A program made the translations under genes and the position numbers. DNA of 64,000 nt from Hymenobacter sp. APR13 (GTDB taxonomy: Bacteria > Bacteroidota > Bacteroidia > Cytophagales > Hymenobacteraceae). The notes under the pieces are model-generated. The model was not told the DNA's origin and did no database searches. It saw only the letters and a program-made list of their open reading frames with translations. The stretch covers positions 1,491,001 to 1,555,000 of the forward strand of contig NZ_CP006587.1 in NCBI RefSeq assembly GCF_000737515.1, read 5' to 3'. Shown here piece after piece: positions 35,501 through 44,566 of this stretch; within the stretch, counting starts at the first letter, position 1, and every line of letters starts with the position of its first letter.

Positions 35501-38500
35501 GATATCCAACAACACTACGGCTTCGGCCACCAACACGCTCACCATCAAACCCGTAGCCGGCCTCTCGGCCAGCCTGACGGGCAGCAACGCCACGGCGCTG
35601 ATTGCGCTGGTAGGCGCCGACTACGTAATACTTGACGGCAACAGCGGCGGCACCATTTCCGGCACCGACCCACGCCCCAGCCGCAACTGGACGCTGAGCA
35701 ACACCAGCACGGCCGTCACCAGCAATGGCATCGTGCTGACGGTACCCAACTCCGGTGCCGATAACGCCTCCAATAACACGTTCCGCAACCTGACGGTGAG
35801 CGGCAGCGGCGGCGCTACGGCGCAGGCCGGCATTCTGATGCTCTCCGCCACCACCAACACCGTCGGCAACGCCAACAACGTGGTGCAGAACAATGCGGTA
35901 TCGGGCGCGACCTTCGGTATCTACTCGGTAGGACCCAGCGCTACCGTGAAAAACACCGGCACCATCATCACCCAGAACGACATGACCGTGACGGGTACCG
36001 GTGCCATCGGGCGCTACGGCATCACCGGCCTGTTCGAGGACGGTATTCAGGTGACGCAGAACCGGGTGGATGGCATCAACTCAGCGGCTAGCGCCGACGT
36101 GTGGGGCATCAACCTGGGCTTCACCGGCATCACCAACAACGTGTATGCCGGCAACGAGGTAACCAACGCCACCATTGACCGCAACTATGTGGGCACTGTG
36201 CAGCAGACCAACACCTACTCGGCCGCCGGCATTGCGCTGGCCGCGGCCACGTCGGGCACGTCGGTTATCAGCAACAACATGGTGGCCGGCGTTTCGTCGA
36301 ACGGCACGGCCGGCGACTTCGGGGCGAGCATTTTCCTGGGCGGCGGCACCGGCTCGACCACCCGGGTAGTGTTCAACTCGGTGAACATGAGCGGCACCCA
36401 GACCGGCGGCAACCAGCCCAACTTCGCGCTGGCCGTGGGCGGCACCACGCCTACCGTTGACATCCGCAACAACGTACTGGCCATCACCCAGACCACGGGC
36501 ACCGGCAAAAGCGTGGCCCTGGGCTTGGCTTACAGCAGCAGCACCGGTGCCTACGCGGGCCTGACGTCTTCCAACAACAACTTCTTTGTGGGTTCCGGCG
36601 CTGCCTTCTTGGTAGGCCAGACCGGCGGCCTGGTGCCGGCAGGTATTGCCCGCACCACGCTGGCTGACCTCAACACCGAAACCGGCCAGGACAATCCGGC
36701 CACCTCGAAAACTGCCGATCCGCAGTTTGTCTCGGCTACGGATCTGCACAGCATCAGCGCGGCCCTCAACAACGCCGGCGTACCCGTAGCAGGTATAACG
36801 GTGGACTTCGATGGCGAGACCCGCGCAGCTAACACGCCCGACATCGGAGCCGACGAATTCGCGCTGCTCGACCTGGCCACGGCCGCTCTTACCGGCCCTA
36901 CAGCCGGCGCCGGCTGCTACTCGGCCACGGAGGCCGTGTCCGTCACGATCCGCAACAACGCTGCTACCGCGCTGGACTTCGCCGTTACGCCGGCCACCAT
37001 CACGGCTACCGTAACGGGCGGCACCACGCCCCAGACCCTGACGGCCACGGTGAACACCGGCACGCTGGCTCCCGGAGCCTCACTGGTAGTGCCAGTTGGC
37101 ACCGCCGACCTGTCGGCCGCTGGTACGTACTCGCTGACGGCCACGGTGGCCGTAACCGGCGACGAAAACGCCCCCAACAACACCCTGGCTACGCCGCTGA
37201 GCATCGTGAGCACGCCGCGCACGGTGGCCTTCTCGTACCCTGCCGGAACCATCTGCGCCAGCTCCACTGCTCCGGTGGCCGCCACGCTGGCCAGCGGTGC
37301 AACTACGGGCGGCACGTTCAGCGCCCCTACCGGCCTGACCATTGACGCCACCACGGGCGCCATCACGCCTTCGTCCAGCACGCCCGGCACCTACACCGTG
37401 ACCTACGCTGTTGCCGCCTCGGGCGCCTGCCCGGCAATATCGGCCACGCAGTCGGTTACGATTACGCCGGCCGCCTCGGCTGCCTTCAGCTACAGCGCTG
37501 CTACGTTCTGCCAGAGCGGTACCAACCCGGTAGCTACCGTGACGGGCACCAGCGGCGGCACGTTCAGCGCCCCTACCGGCCTGAGCCTTGACGCTGCCAC
37601 CGGCGCCATCAACCTGACGTCCTCAACGCCCGGTACGTACACCGTGACGTACACGGCCGGCACCGCCTGCCCCGCTTCCGCTACGTTCAGCGTGACCATC
37701 ACGGCTCCGGCCACGGCCGGCTTCAGCTACGCAGCCACCAGCTTCTGCGCCTCGCAGACCACTGCGGCCGCTGCTACGCTGGCCACGGGTGCCGCGGCCG
37801 GCACGTTCAGCTCCACTACGGGCCTGAGCATCAATGCCACCACGGGCGCCATCACGCCCAGCACCAGCACGCCCGGCACCTACACCGTGACCAACACGGT
37901 AGCGGCATCCGGCGGTTGCGCCGCGGCTACGGCCACGTTCAGCGTGACGATTACGGCGGCTCCGGTAGCTACGTTCAGCTACGCTAATGCTGCCTACTGC
38001 GCCGGTGCTACCGGCACGGCCGCGCCAACGCTGGCCACCGGCGCTACCGCTGGCACCTTCAGCGCCCCTACCGGCCTGATCATTAACGCTACCACCGGCG
38101 TTATCACGCCAGGCACTTCCACGGCCGGCACCTACGTTGTGACCAATACGGTGGCGGCTTCGGGCGCCTGTGCTGCTACCACGGCTACTTTCACGGTAAC
38201 CATCAACGCCCGTCCGGCCCAGCCTACGGTGTCGCCGGTGTACAACGGGGCCACCACCACGCTCACCAGCTCCAGCGCTACGGGCAACCAGTGGTACCTC
38301 AACGGCACGCTGATTCCCGGCGCTACCAACCCCACGTACGTGGTGAACACTACGGCACAGTTTGGCCAGTACACGGTAGTGGTGACCAACGCCACCACGG
38401 GCTGCGCCTCGCTGCCCTCGGCCCCGCTGCTCGTCAACAGCAGCGTGAAGCCGCTGGCCGGCTCGGCCCTGAGCGTGTATCCCAACCCTACGCCCGACGG

Positions 38501-38711
38501 TAACCTGACCGTGGAGCTGCGTGGCTACACCAAAGCCACGGAGCTGCGTGTCTACAACGCCGTAGGCCAGCAGGTGCTGGAGCGTACGCTGTCGGGCCAG
38601 CCCGGCGTGCAGACCGCTACGCTGGATCTGCGCCAGCTGCCGGCCGGCGTCTACATTCTGCGTGCCCGCACCGAGGGTGGGCTTGATGTGCGCCGCATCA
38701 CCAAGGAATAA
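32583..38711 (+). CDS. Giant secreted beta-helix protein with T9SS sorting domain
   Basis: This 2042-residue surface or secreted protein has a signal peptide (LLALLGLLGATAAQAQ, ending near residue 45). Two right-handed beta-helix regions follow (about 46-790 and 920-1420), full of turns such as NNVVxNNxVSG and ending in matching blocks DYDGETRGTLPDIGADEG and DFDGETRAANTPDIGADEF. A beta-sandwich segment separates them. Near 1430-1540 is a CARDB-like domain, then four copies of a roughly 83-residue Ig-like repeat (about 1546-1876), an Ig-like unit, and a C-terminal sorting domain (VYPNPTPDGNLTVELRGY...LPAGVYILRA). It is exported through the T9SS. Adhesin or carbohydrate-binding roles are inferred. 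Confidence 0.92.
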   Translation: MPTSLLVAATDGTHPAPGLQPGRWQRRLPLLALLGLLGATAAQAQTVRTLPGDYATLAAAITDLNSNGVPVGGVTINIAAGYTETAANLTLTASGTAANPIVFQKAGTGANPLITAGAGASTTTDGIIRLSGADYVTFDGLDVAESAANTTTTTQMEFGYGLFRASATDGCQNNIIRNCVVTLNKTNAATIGIAGLASGTASSTAIPATSPAGANSNNLVYGNVVSNALKGIDFAAGSATTPLANFDQNNQVGLTPAGAAAGNTVGNFGGSASGWGIGGNYQNGYKVANNLVNSTLNYTSATASTPVAASTVTSTLRGIYGNAGAAASLDFLNNTVTLASGATTSQMSGIESGVGATGTTNTINITGNTVTGCTYATATSGIFYGLYNSATAGTVNISGNTVSNNTVPGTGAFYLISGSGPTTLNILNNQLSGNTKGGSTASISGTMFCISAGMAAVTASGNTISNNRIVSSGTSSATLNGYYNFSSPPSETVTNNVITNLSVEGSTSSSTSAINGILTNPASTTTKLISQNVIGNLSLAVGGTVYGIQSIAGNSVSISRNKIYGLSAAATAGTVYGLFLSTGSAITASNNLIGDLTAPTSSGVNAVSGVFINSGTNVNLYYNTLYLAAVSSSATFGTSGIYAASVLPVVDLRNNLVVNNSTPGSTGGATVALRYTAAPGSSLAGTTNNNVYYAGTPGAANLIYAEGTTTLANPQQTLAAYRAYVAAREQNSLTENPTFVSTTGTAAGFLHLSPSVPTQAESAAAPISGLTVDYDGETRGTLPDIGADEGTFVPLDMSVPIITLTPLSNTTSTANRTLSVTIVDASGIATGANAPRLFFRKGNSGAFQSVTASSVSGDVYTFTFDFALVGGVSGFDAIQYYVVAQDASTNANVSSNPAGGTFTTAPTSVYQFLIQGQLSGTYYVGTGTSPDPARTYATLTAATQAYNNNLLAGPVTFLLLDASYGPAETFPILISNNTTASATNTLTIKPVAGLSASLTGSNATALIALVGADYVILDGNSGGTISGTDPRPSRNWTLSNTSTAVTSNGIVLTVPNSGADNASNNTFRNLTVSGSGGATAQAGILMLSATTNTVGNANNVVQNNAVSGATFGIYSVGPSATVKNTGTIITQNDMTVTGTGAIGRYGITGLFEDGIQVTQNRVDGINSAASADVWGINLGFTGITNNVYAGNEVTNATIDRNYVGTVQQTNTYSAAGIALAAATSGTSVISNNMVAGVSSNGTAGDFGASIFLGGGTGSTTRVVFNSVNMSGTQTGGNQPNFALAVGGTTPTVDIRNNVLAITQTTGTGKSVALGLAYSSSTGAYAGLTSSNNNFFVGSGAAFLVGQTGGLVPAGIARTTLADLNTETGQDNPATSKTADPQFVSATDLHSISAALNNAGVPVAGITVDFDGETRAANTPDIGADEFALLDLATAALTGPTAGAGCYSATEAVSVTIRNNAATALDFAVTPATITATVTGGTTPQTLTATVNTGTLAPGASLVVPVGTADLSAAGTYSLTATVAVTGDENAPNNTLATPLSIVSTPRTVAFSYPAGTICASSTAPVAATLASGATTGGTFSAPTGLTIDATTGAITPSSSTPGTYTVTYAVAASGACPAISATQSVTITPAASAAFSYSAATFCQSGTNPVATVTGTSGGTFSAPTGLSLDAATGAINLTSSTPGTYTVTYTAGTACPASATFSVTITAPATAGFSYAATSFCASQTTAAAATLATGAAAGTFSSTTGLSINATTGAITPSTSTPGTYTVTNTVAASGGCAAATATFSVTITAAPVATFSYANAAYCAGATGTAAPTLATGATAGTFSAPTGLIINATTGVITPGTSTAGTYVVTNTVAASGACAATTATFTVTINARPAQPTVSPVYNGATTTLTSSSATGNQWYLNGTLIPGATNPTYVVNTTAQFGQYTVVVTNATTGCASLPSAPLLVNSSVKPLAGSALSVYPNPTPDGNLTVELRGYTKATELRVYNAVGQQVLERTLSGQPGVQTATLDLRQLPAGVYILRARTEGGLDVRRITKE
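37219..38211 (+). repeat. Four tandem Ig-like repeat units in the beta-helix protein
   Basis: Four units of about 80-85 codons begin near 37219, 37471, 37711 and 37963. Each has FSY near the start, a single Cys, then GTFSAPTGL or GTFSSTTGL, TGAITPSTSTPGTYTVT, a second Cys, and a closing TFSVTIT. The paired cysteines could form a disulfide within each unit. The high DNA identity marks recent tandem expansion. Confidence 0.85.
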
Positions 38712-38734
38712 GCCCGAGGCTTATAAACGCAACG

Positions 38735-38768
38735 AAAAGGGCCTTCCCAGTTGGGAAGGCCCTTTTTT
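38735..38768. terminator. Bidirectional terminator
   Basis: The perfect 15-base stem AAAAGGGCCTTCCCA / TGGGAAGGCCCTTTT with a two-base loop and a T-run lies between the convergent beta-helix gene (+) and sdaAA (-). Confidence 0.93.
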
Positions 38769-38839
38769 GTGTCAGCGTCTGATGAGTAGCTGGATGTAAA
38801 TATTGAGTATTGAGAAGCTCGATACTCAGTACTCACTGC

Positions 38840-39742
38840 TTATTCTCCTTCGTCGGGCAGAATCTGGACGTCCTGCACCAGTACCATCTTCTCGATTTCG
38901 CGGCCGCGGGGGGTGTTGGCGAGGCCACCGAGGGCGGTTTCCTTGTAGCGGGTTTCCATGCTCTGGCCCACTTCGCCGAGGGCCGCTACGCACTGGTCTA
39001 CGGGAATGACGGGGTCGATGCCGGCAATGGCAATCTGGGCGGAGCTGAAGGCAATGGCGGCGGCCGAGGCGTTGCGCACCACGCAAGGTACCTCCACCAG
39101 CCCAGCCACCGGGTCGCAGACCAGCCCCAGCATGCACTGGATGGTGACGGCGACGGCCGCAAACGTCTGATCGACGGTGCCGCCCAGGCAGTAGACGATG
39201 GCCCCGCTGCCCATGGCCGCGGCCGAACCGGTTTCGGCCTGGCAGCCGCCCACGGCTCCGGCCAGCGAGGCGTTCTGCTCGATGATGAGCGCCACGCCGG
39301 CCGCCACTAGCAGGCCTTCCAGAATCTGGCGGTCGGAAAGCTTATGCAGCTCCTGCAGCGTCACGAGCACGCCGGGCAGGATGCCCGAAGCCCCGGCGGT
39401 GGGCGCGGCCACCACCCGGCCCATGCAGGAGTTCACCTCCTTGGCGCCCATAGCCCGCGTGACCAGCTGCTTGAACTCCGGCGACAGCACCGTAACGGGC
39501 GAGGCCGCAATCTTCTTCGCGCCGTTGTTGATCATGCCCGAGCGGGAAGTCATGTCTTGGGTGAGGCCGGTTTGCACGGCGTCGCGCATCACGTCGTAAG
39601 CCCGTTGCAGGCCGTCCCAGATCTGGTCTTCCGTGCGGCCTTTCTGCTCGATTTCGTAGGCCAGCACGGGTTGGTAGAGGGGCTCGCCGGTGGCGGCACA
39701 GTGCGCACGCCAGGAGGCGAAATCAGTGAAAAGCAGCGACAT
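38840..39742 (-). CDS. sdaAA: L-serine ammonia-lyase (iron-sulfur), alpha subunit
   Basis: This 300-residue enzyme is the catalytic half of the iron-sulfur L-serine dehydratase, converting serine to pyruvate and ammonia. Family blocks are visible: TSRSGMINNGAKKI near 67, VNSCMGRVVAAPTAGASGILPG near 103 with the first cluster Cys, GCQAETGSAAAMGSGA near 166, and CDPVAGLVEVPCVVRN near 210 with further ligand cysteines. The separate beta subunit is not next to it, as in two-subunit systems with a distant partner. A flanking terminator on the 3' side suggests a single-gene transcript. Confidence 0.95.
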   Translation of the reverse strand: MSLLFTDFASWRAHCAATGEPLYQPVLAYEIEQKGRTEDQIWDGLQRAYDVMRDAVQTGLTQDMTSRSGMINNGAKKIAASPVTVLSPEFKQLVTRAMGAKEVNSCMGRVVAAPTAGASGILPGVLVTLQELHKLSDRQILEGLLVAAGVALIIEQNASLAGAVGGCQAETGSAAAMGSGAIVYCLGGTVDQTFAAVAVTIQCMLGLVCDPVAGLVEVPCVVRNASAAAIAFSSAQIAIAGIDPVIPVDQCVAALGEVGQSMETRYKETALGGLANTPRGREIEKMVLVQDVQILPDEGE

Positions 39743-39807
39743 GTGGGTGGAAATTGGGTGAGTAGGGCGACAATAGGGCGCTTGTGTAGCGCCCTGCTAA
39801 AACCAAA

Positions 39808-39834
39808 AAAGCTGCTATATGGTGCAGCAGCTTT
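39808..39834 (-). terminator. Terminator of the M48 peptidase gene
   Basis: The perfect nine-base stem AAAGCTGCT/AGCAGCTTT with a nine-base loop is followed, on the minus strand, by a run of six Ts. It lies 46 bases after the M48 stop codon. Confidence 0.85.
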
Positions 39835-39879
39835 CCGGTTTATCTGGACTACGAACCTACGCAAAAGCCGGCCGAAAAC

Positions 39880-41748
39880 TCACCTCATCTCTATTTCAGC
39901 TCCCATGTCCTTGACTTTCTTCTCCAGCCAACGGTACTCTTTCCCAACGCCTATTACGAATCCTTCACCAGGCATCACCAGCTTGGCGGCCAGGTCCTGT
40001 ACCCAGTGGGCAATAGCTTCTGGCTTGGTCAGCTTTTTCTCAGGCAAGGGAGCCACCACCAATACGTAGAGCGGCTTGTTGGCGAAGTGCTGCACCTGCT
40101 TGCGAACCAGCCAGGCCTGCGCGATTCCGTATTCAGGAGTAGCTATTTCCCCTCTCAGAGCTTGCAGTTGCGCTTCCGTCAGCTCGTGCGCCAATAGGTG
40201 GTCGGCCGGCGTGATGGTTGCGCGTTCGGCCATGGCTTCATCCAGCAAATCGGCGTGGCGCAACTGGCTGGCCCCCAGCTGCCGCACCTCTTCGCGGTTG
40301 CCGAGGCGCTGGTGGTAGGCTTCCTGCAGGGCCAGACCCGGAGCCACATACGTTGGATCACGCTCCATAGCCTCCGTGAGCCACGGCAGCCCGGCGGCAT
40401 CGTCGAGGTTGACCAGGATGCGGCCTACCGAGAAGCGGGCGGCGGTGCCCCAGGTGGCATCGTCAGTCAATGCCTGAAACAGCGGCAGCGACTCCGCCGC
40501 CCCTACGTGGTCTTCCGTCAGATCGGCCAGTTCCCAGGCCTGGTCGGGGGGTAGGGTTTCGCCGGCGGCTTGTTGGTCGCGCAGTTGCTGCAGGCGCACG
40601 CGCTGCTGCTGCAACACGGCGTGCCGCTCCTGCCACACGGCCGCCCGATCAGCCGCCCAGGCGGCATCCAGTTGGGCCGCCAGCTGTGGTAGGCTGCTGC
40701 CCAGCCAGGCTTCGGCCGCGGAAACTTCCGGCAACGGTGGCACGCCGGGCTTTTCGCCCAAGGCATTCAGCCTTTCCCCTAAGCTGGGGTGCGTGCTGAA
40801 TAAGTCGGGGTCGGCCTCGTAGGCATTGGCCAGCGCCTTCTGCTCGTCGGCTTCGGGCAGGCGGCTGGTTTTGGCCAGCGGCAACAGCCGGCTAATGGCG
40901 TCACTTGGCGGCGTGGGTCGCTCGGCCAGCGAAGCCGTGAGCACATCCCAGTGCAACTTATCAAGAGCGGCGTCGCGGGTGACGAGGGCGCAGAGGGCTT
41001 CGGCAATGGCGGCCGGGCTGGTGAGCTGCGCGGCGGCGGCATCGGCGGCAAACTCGTCGGTGCGCCGCACGGGGTGTGACCAGGCATTGAAGCGCGGCAC
41101 GTACCACGTTGTGAAACGGGAGAAAATAGTGCGGCCGGCCTGCTGTTCCATCTGCTCGATCAGCTGGCTCCAGGTCTGACTCACGCGGTATATCCACGCC
41201 CCAAACCGGCCGTGGCCTCCGCGCAAATGGCCAAGTTCGTGCCCCACCACCGCGGCAGCTTGTGTTGGCGAAAGGGCCTGCAGCAGCGGCAACCCCACCA
41301 GCACATAGTTGCGCGGCCACCCAAAGATGCCCAGCCGGGGCACCTGCACCGCGGCGGCGTTGAAGTCGGAAGTGAGCAGCACCCGATGCACCCGGGGGGC
41401 TTTCAGGGTCTGCGTCTGCTGCTCCAGCAATGTCAGGAGTGGGGCTGCTTCGGTGGCCGTGAGCGGCAATCCTTCCGGTGCCTCAAACTTCACCCACAAG
41501 GAGCGCACCACCCGCCACGCAAACACACCCAGCACTACCAGCACTTTCCAGATGAGCCCAATGGCTTTGGTGAACAGGGCCAGGGCGGCCACGGCCCCCA
41601 TCAGCCCGACAGTGCCCAGCAGAAGCAACAGGATGAAGCCGTAGCCCAGTAGCGCCCACAGCCACACGCGCCGACGGTAAGCAGCCGGGTCAGCTTCCGC
41701 CAACGGGCTGAGCTGGCCCAGCCGGGCCAGAAATTGTTCACGAGTCAT
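39880..41748 (-). CDS. M48-family membrane zinc metallopeptidase
   Basis: This 622-residue integral-membrane protease of the HtpX/Ste24-like class has two N-terminal membrane helices (about 27-80) followed by the protease domain. VVGHELGHLRGGH near residue 166 carries the HExxH zinc motif, and RRTDEFAADAAAA near 226 supplies the third ligand Glu. After about 330 a long helical TPR-like region with HPSLGERL extends to about 540, then a small C-terminal alpha/beta domain. This C-terminal extension is longer than in HtpX. A role in membrane-protein quality control is inferred from the family. Confidence 0.92.
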   Translation of the reverse strand: MTREQFLARLGQLSPLAEADPAAYRRRVWLWALLGYGFILLLLLGTVGLMGAVAALALFTKAIGLIWKVLVVLGVFAWRVVRSLWVKFEAPEGLPLTATEAAPLLTLLEQQTQTLKAPRVHRVLLTSDFNAAAVQVPRLGIFGWPRNYVLVGLPLLQALSPTQAAAVVGHELGHLRGGHGRFGAWIYRVSQTWSQLIEQMEQQAGRTIFSRFTTWYVPRFNAWSHPVRRTDEFAADAAAAQLTSPAAIAEALCALVTRDAALDKLHWDVLTASLAERPTPPSDAISRLLPLAKTSRLPEADEQKALANAYEADPDLFSTHPSLGERLNALGEKPGVPPLPEVSAAEAWLGSSLPQLAAQLDAAWAADRAAVWQERHAVLQQQRVRLQQLRDQQAAGETLPPDQAWELADLTEDHVGAAESLPLFQALTDDATWGTAARFSVGRILVNLDDAAGLPWLTEAMERDPTYVAPGLALQEAYHQRLGNREEVRQLGASQLRHADLLDEAMAERATITPADHLLAHELTEAQLQALRGEIATPEYGIAQAWLVRKQVQHFANKPLYVLVVAPLPEKKLTKPEAIAHWVQDLAAKLVMPGEGFVIGVGKEYRWLEKKVKDMGAEIEMR

Positions 41749-41763
41749 ACAGCACTACATAAA

Positions 41764-41808
41764 TAGAGGCCGGAAAAAGCGGTTTTTCAACCCTTTTCCC
41801 GGCCTCTA
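41764..41808. terminator. Hairpin between the msrB and M48 genes
   Basis: TAGAGGCCGG pairs with CCGGCCTCTA around an A- and T-rich loop that continues the stem. It lies downstream of msrB on the minus strand. Confidence 0.75.
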
Positions 41809-41833
41809 AACTATGGTGGCTGCGGCAATTATC

Positions 41834-42304
41834 CTATCCGGCCGGAGCTGATTCTTTGGCTTCACTCACCAGCTTGATGCTGGCCGAATTGATGCACAGG
41901 CGCAGGCCGCCGGGCGCCGGGCCATCGGGGAAAACGTGGCCCTGGTGGGCGTCGCAGACGTTGCAGAGCACTTCCACGCGGGTCATGCCGTAGCTGGTGT
42001 CTTTCTTGTAGCGGATGGCGCTTTCGTCGACGGGCTGCGTGAAGCTGGGCCAGCCGGTGCCGCTTTCGAACTTGGTGCGCGAGTCGTAGAGCGGGGTGCC
42101 GCAGCACACGCAGGCGTAGAGGCCGGCCTCGTGGGCTTCGCAGTATTCGCCGGTGAAAGCGCGCTCGGTGCCGTGCTCCCGCGTGACGTGGTACTGCTCG
42201 GCGGTGAGCTGCTGCCGCCAATCAGCATCGGTTTTCTCTACCCGCCGGGGCGGGGTGGGGCTGCCGTGGTTGGCCAGCCGGATGACATCATTCCAGGTTT
42301 GCAT
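41834..42304 (-). CDS. msrB: Peptide-methionine (R)-S-oxide reductase
   Basis: This 156-residue cytoplasmic repair enzyme reduces methionine-R-sulfoxide in proteins. The family blocks are [29 protein letters not shown] (zinc knuckle CVCC), [11 protein letters not shown], the second zinc pair [14 protein letters not shown], and the catalytic Cys in [11 protein letters not shown]. It is a stand-alone MsrB with no fused MsrA domain. The N-terminal Cys of CEA may act as the resolving residue. The downstream hairpin closes the transcript. Confidence 0.96.
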   Translation of the reverse strand: MQTWNDVIRLANHGSPTPPRRVEKTDADWRQQLTAEQYHVTREHGTERAFTGEYCEAHEAGLYACVCCGTPLYDSRTKFESGTGWPSFTQPVDESAIRYKKDTSYGMTRVEVLCNVCDAHQGHVFPDGPAPGGLRLCINSASIKLVSEAKESAPAG

Positions 42305-42397
42305 AGCGCGAAGTGTTGATCGGGAGATAGGGCAAAAAACCGCCCGGATAGCAAACGCACCAGCGGGCCGGGAAGTTTTATCAGCGCCGGCCGGAGC

Positions 42398-43597
42398 TTA
42401 TTTTGCCAGCGTCCAGGTCTGCGTCTGGCCGGCTCGGCCCTTCGCCACGATGGTGTAGCGGCCCTTTCTCAGGGCCAGCGCCCTTCGGTCCTGCGGCCCC
42501 TGCAGTTCCACCACGTCGGCGGGCACGGCCTGGGCTATGTCTTCCGAAGCCACGTAGGCCAGCACCAGACAGGGGTAGCCAACGGTAATGGGCGGCGTTA
42601 TCGGCACCGGCCGGCGCCCATCGGTGAACAGCCACGCCGGCCGGCCGGCGGCAAACGTGGTGCGCGGGTGAAACACGTTCACATCCACCGACATGTTGCG
42701 GTCGGCTCCGGCGTAGGGCTGGCGGGAGGCATCCAGGAATACGGCGCTGCCCGCGGCGCGGGCCAGCCGGTAGCGGGCCAGGTCGCCGGTAGGCGTGCCG
42801 GACTCCGACAGGGCCGTCTGGTCGATGGTGAACGGGTCGATGCCGGTCAGCTGCCGCAGATAAGCGGCCATAGCCGGCTGCTCTCCCATGCCGTTCGGCC
42901 CTTCATTCACGTGGCTGAAGCCGCAATGCACCACGATTTTCGCTTTAGGGTCGGCCTGCAGAATGCGCTGAATATTGCGGGCCTGAGCCGTTTCGCGGGC
43001 TTTTATGCGCTCTTCCCATTCTCCCTCCCGGCTGAAACCATAGTCGTAGGGCACCAGCTGGTAGCGGGCCTGCTGCGCCACCCGCAGCAGATTGCAGAAC
43101 TGCGGCTCCTTGGTATAGAAGCCGGTTTGCATCACTGGGAAGCCTCGCTTCTGCAGCAGCGTGTCCTGTTCGTCCAACGCTTCCGCAGCCAGGTAGCGAA
43201 ACCCCAGTTTCGCCAGCTCCGGCAGCAGCGAGGCCGTAAACACGCGGTGCCGGGAATCGTGGTGCGCCTCGTTGATGATGATAATCTGCTCGGTGCGCGC
43301 CCGGCAGAGGATGTAGCGCCGGGCATCGGTGGGCGTCAGCGCCGTAAAGGCCAGGCTGTCGGCCGGCGTAAGGGTTTTGGAGCGCCGAAGCGAGCCGGTA
43401 TAGGAGGCCAACCCCGGCAGATACTCGCCGATGTAGGAGTAGTCCCAGGCGGCGTACTGGTTGGCGCCCGGCTTGCCGCTTTGGCTTTCCTGTTTGATAA
43501 CCTCGGAGAACTTGTAGGCTTCCGTATTCTGGGCCATTGCAGGGGCAGCAAGCCCGGACAGCAGCAGTAATAACAGCAGTAATACCCTTTGTATCAT
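42398..43597 (-). CDS. Secreted ChaN/EreA/TraB-like protein
   Basis: This 399-residue exported protein has signal peptide LLLLLLLLSGLAAPAMAQ. The central domain matches the ChaN/Tiki/EreA superfamily layout: IIINEAHHDSRHRVFTASLLPEL near 108 (Glu and His of the first active-site block), YLAAEALDEQD near 139, and VHCGFSHVNEGP near 243 (the final His block). Related proteins are heme-binding ChaN, erythromycin esterase and TraB. The C-terminal 100 residues are beta-rich. A hydrolase or heme-binding role is possible, but the function is unknown. Confidence 0.75.
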   Translation of the reverse strand: MIQRVLLLLLLLLSGLAAPAMAQNTEAYKFSEVIKQESQSGKPGANQYAAWDYSYIGEYLPGLASYTGSLRRSKTLTPADSLAFTALTPTDARRYILCRARTEQIIIINEAHHDSRHRVFTASLLPELAKLGFRYLAAEALDEQDTLLQKRGFPVMQTGFYTKEPQFCNLLRVAQQARYQLVPYDYGFSREGEWEERIKARETAQARNIQRILQADPKAKIVVHCGFSHVNEGPNGMGEQPAMAAYLRQLTGIDPFTIDQTALSESGTPTGDLARYRLARAAGSAVFLDASRQPYAGADRNMSVDVNVFHPRTTFAAGRPAWLFTDGRRPVPITPPITVGYPCLVLAYVASEDIAQAVPADVVELQGPQDRRALALRKGRYTIVAKGRAGQTQTWTLAK

Positions 43598-43717
43598 AAT
43601 TGGCAGAAACAGTTAATGATTTACTTGTGATAGGAAAAGGAAAAGCCGTGTCGAATAGATAAGCGCGACAATCGGTCGTAGATGCCTTGGGAGTTTCCGT
43701 ATTGATGGGTGCTTGAA

Positions 43718-44527
43718 TCACAGCTGCCCAAATTCTTCCTCTATCGACCAGCGTCGCCACTGCCGGCGGGCGAAGGCCAGAAAAGCAGGTGGGGCCGCCC
43801 TGAATTCCCGTTCGGTTTCATAGCGCCCGTCCAGCAGTTCATAGTGTGCCTCCAGTCGGGCCGGCGGAATCGTATCCAGGCAGCAGGCTATGGCTGGCAC
43901 CCGCTGGGCAGCCGGTACGGAGTCGTACTGCACCACTGAATAGCCGCGCAGAGCGTACTTGGCGGCTCCTTCACGTAGGATCAGCTTTTGCTGGGCCGGG
44001 CTCACGTCGCTGCGGCAGACTAGCCGATACAGCAAGGTGGTTTCCGTCTGGCCGTCAGCATCCAGGTCGGTGATGGCCGTGGCCCCGGGCACCGGGCCCA
44101 GCCAGGTATCGAACGCACACCGTTCCACGGCATCCTGCAGCCGCCAGAGCTCCTGCCAGCCTCCGGCACGCTGCACAAACTGGCGGGCGTACAGGCTCAC
44201 CGACTTCGTGTCGTTGGGGTCATCTGCACGGGCGGGCACCGTGCGTGCCGCAGTGCGCGCAACAACCAGCAGGTTCCGGCCATTGGCATCCGTCCACTGC
44301 TTCAGCTCCAGCACCTGGCCCGGCACACGAGGTATGCCGGCTGGCAGTTGCGCAGGTGGCAGACTGACTACTGTAGCCGAATCAAAGGCCGCGGCCGACG
44401 TGGCGGCAGGCAGTTGCCCAATTGAGTCGGGCGGGCTGAGTGCCGTGTTACTGCCGGGAGCGGAGGTGCCCGGATCGGAGGAGCAGGCTGCCAGCGCTAC
44501 CGCCGCCAGCCAGAGAAATTGACGCAT
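43718..44527 (-). CDS. Lipoprotein with an Asp-rich repeat-like motif, unknown function
   Basis: This 269-residue protein starts at the ATG at 44527; the open frame further upstream lies opposite nnr. The signal peptide ends in lipobox LAACSSD (Cys15), so it is an outer- or inner-membrane lipoprotein. After a Ser/Pro/Ala linker comes a beta-rich domain with TDLDADGQTETTLLYRLVC, which resembles an FG-GAP-like calcium loop. A Cys pair lies near 195 (ACCLD). It resembles a Bacteroidota lipoprotein family annotated as surface-polysaccharide biosynthesis (M949_RS01915-like), but I am unsure. It diverges from nnr with 39 bases between starts. Confidence 0.7.
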   Translation of the reverse strand: MRQFLWLAAVALAACSSDPGTSAPGSNTALSPPDSIGQLPAATSAAAFDSATVVSLPPAQLPAGIPRVPGQVLELKQWTDANGRNLLVVARTAARTVPARADDPNDTKSVSLYARQFVQRAGGWQELWRLQDAVERCAFDTWLGPVPGATAITDLDADGQTETTLLYRLVCRSDVSPAQQKLILREGAAKYALRGYSVVQYDSVPAAQRVPAIACCLDTIPPARLEAHYELLDGRYETEREFRAAPPAFLAFARRQWRRWSIEEEFGQL

Positions 44528-44566
44528 ACTGTATCTGAGAAAGCCGGTTGTAAGTATAGGCATTGT

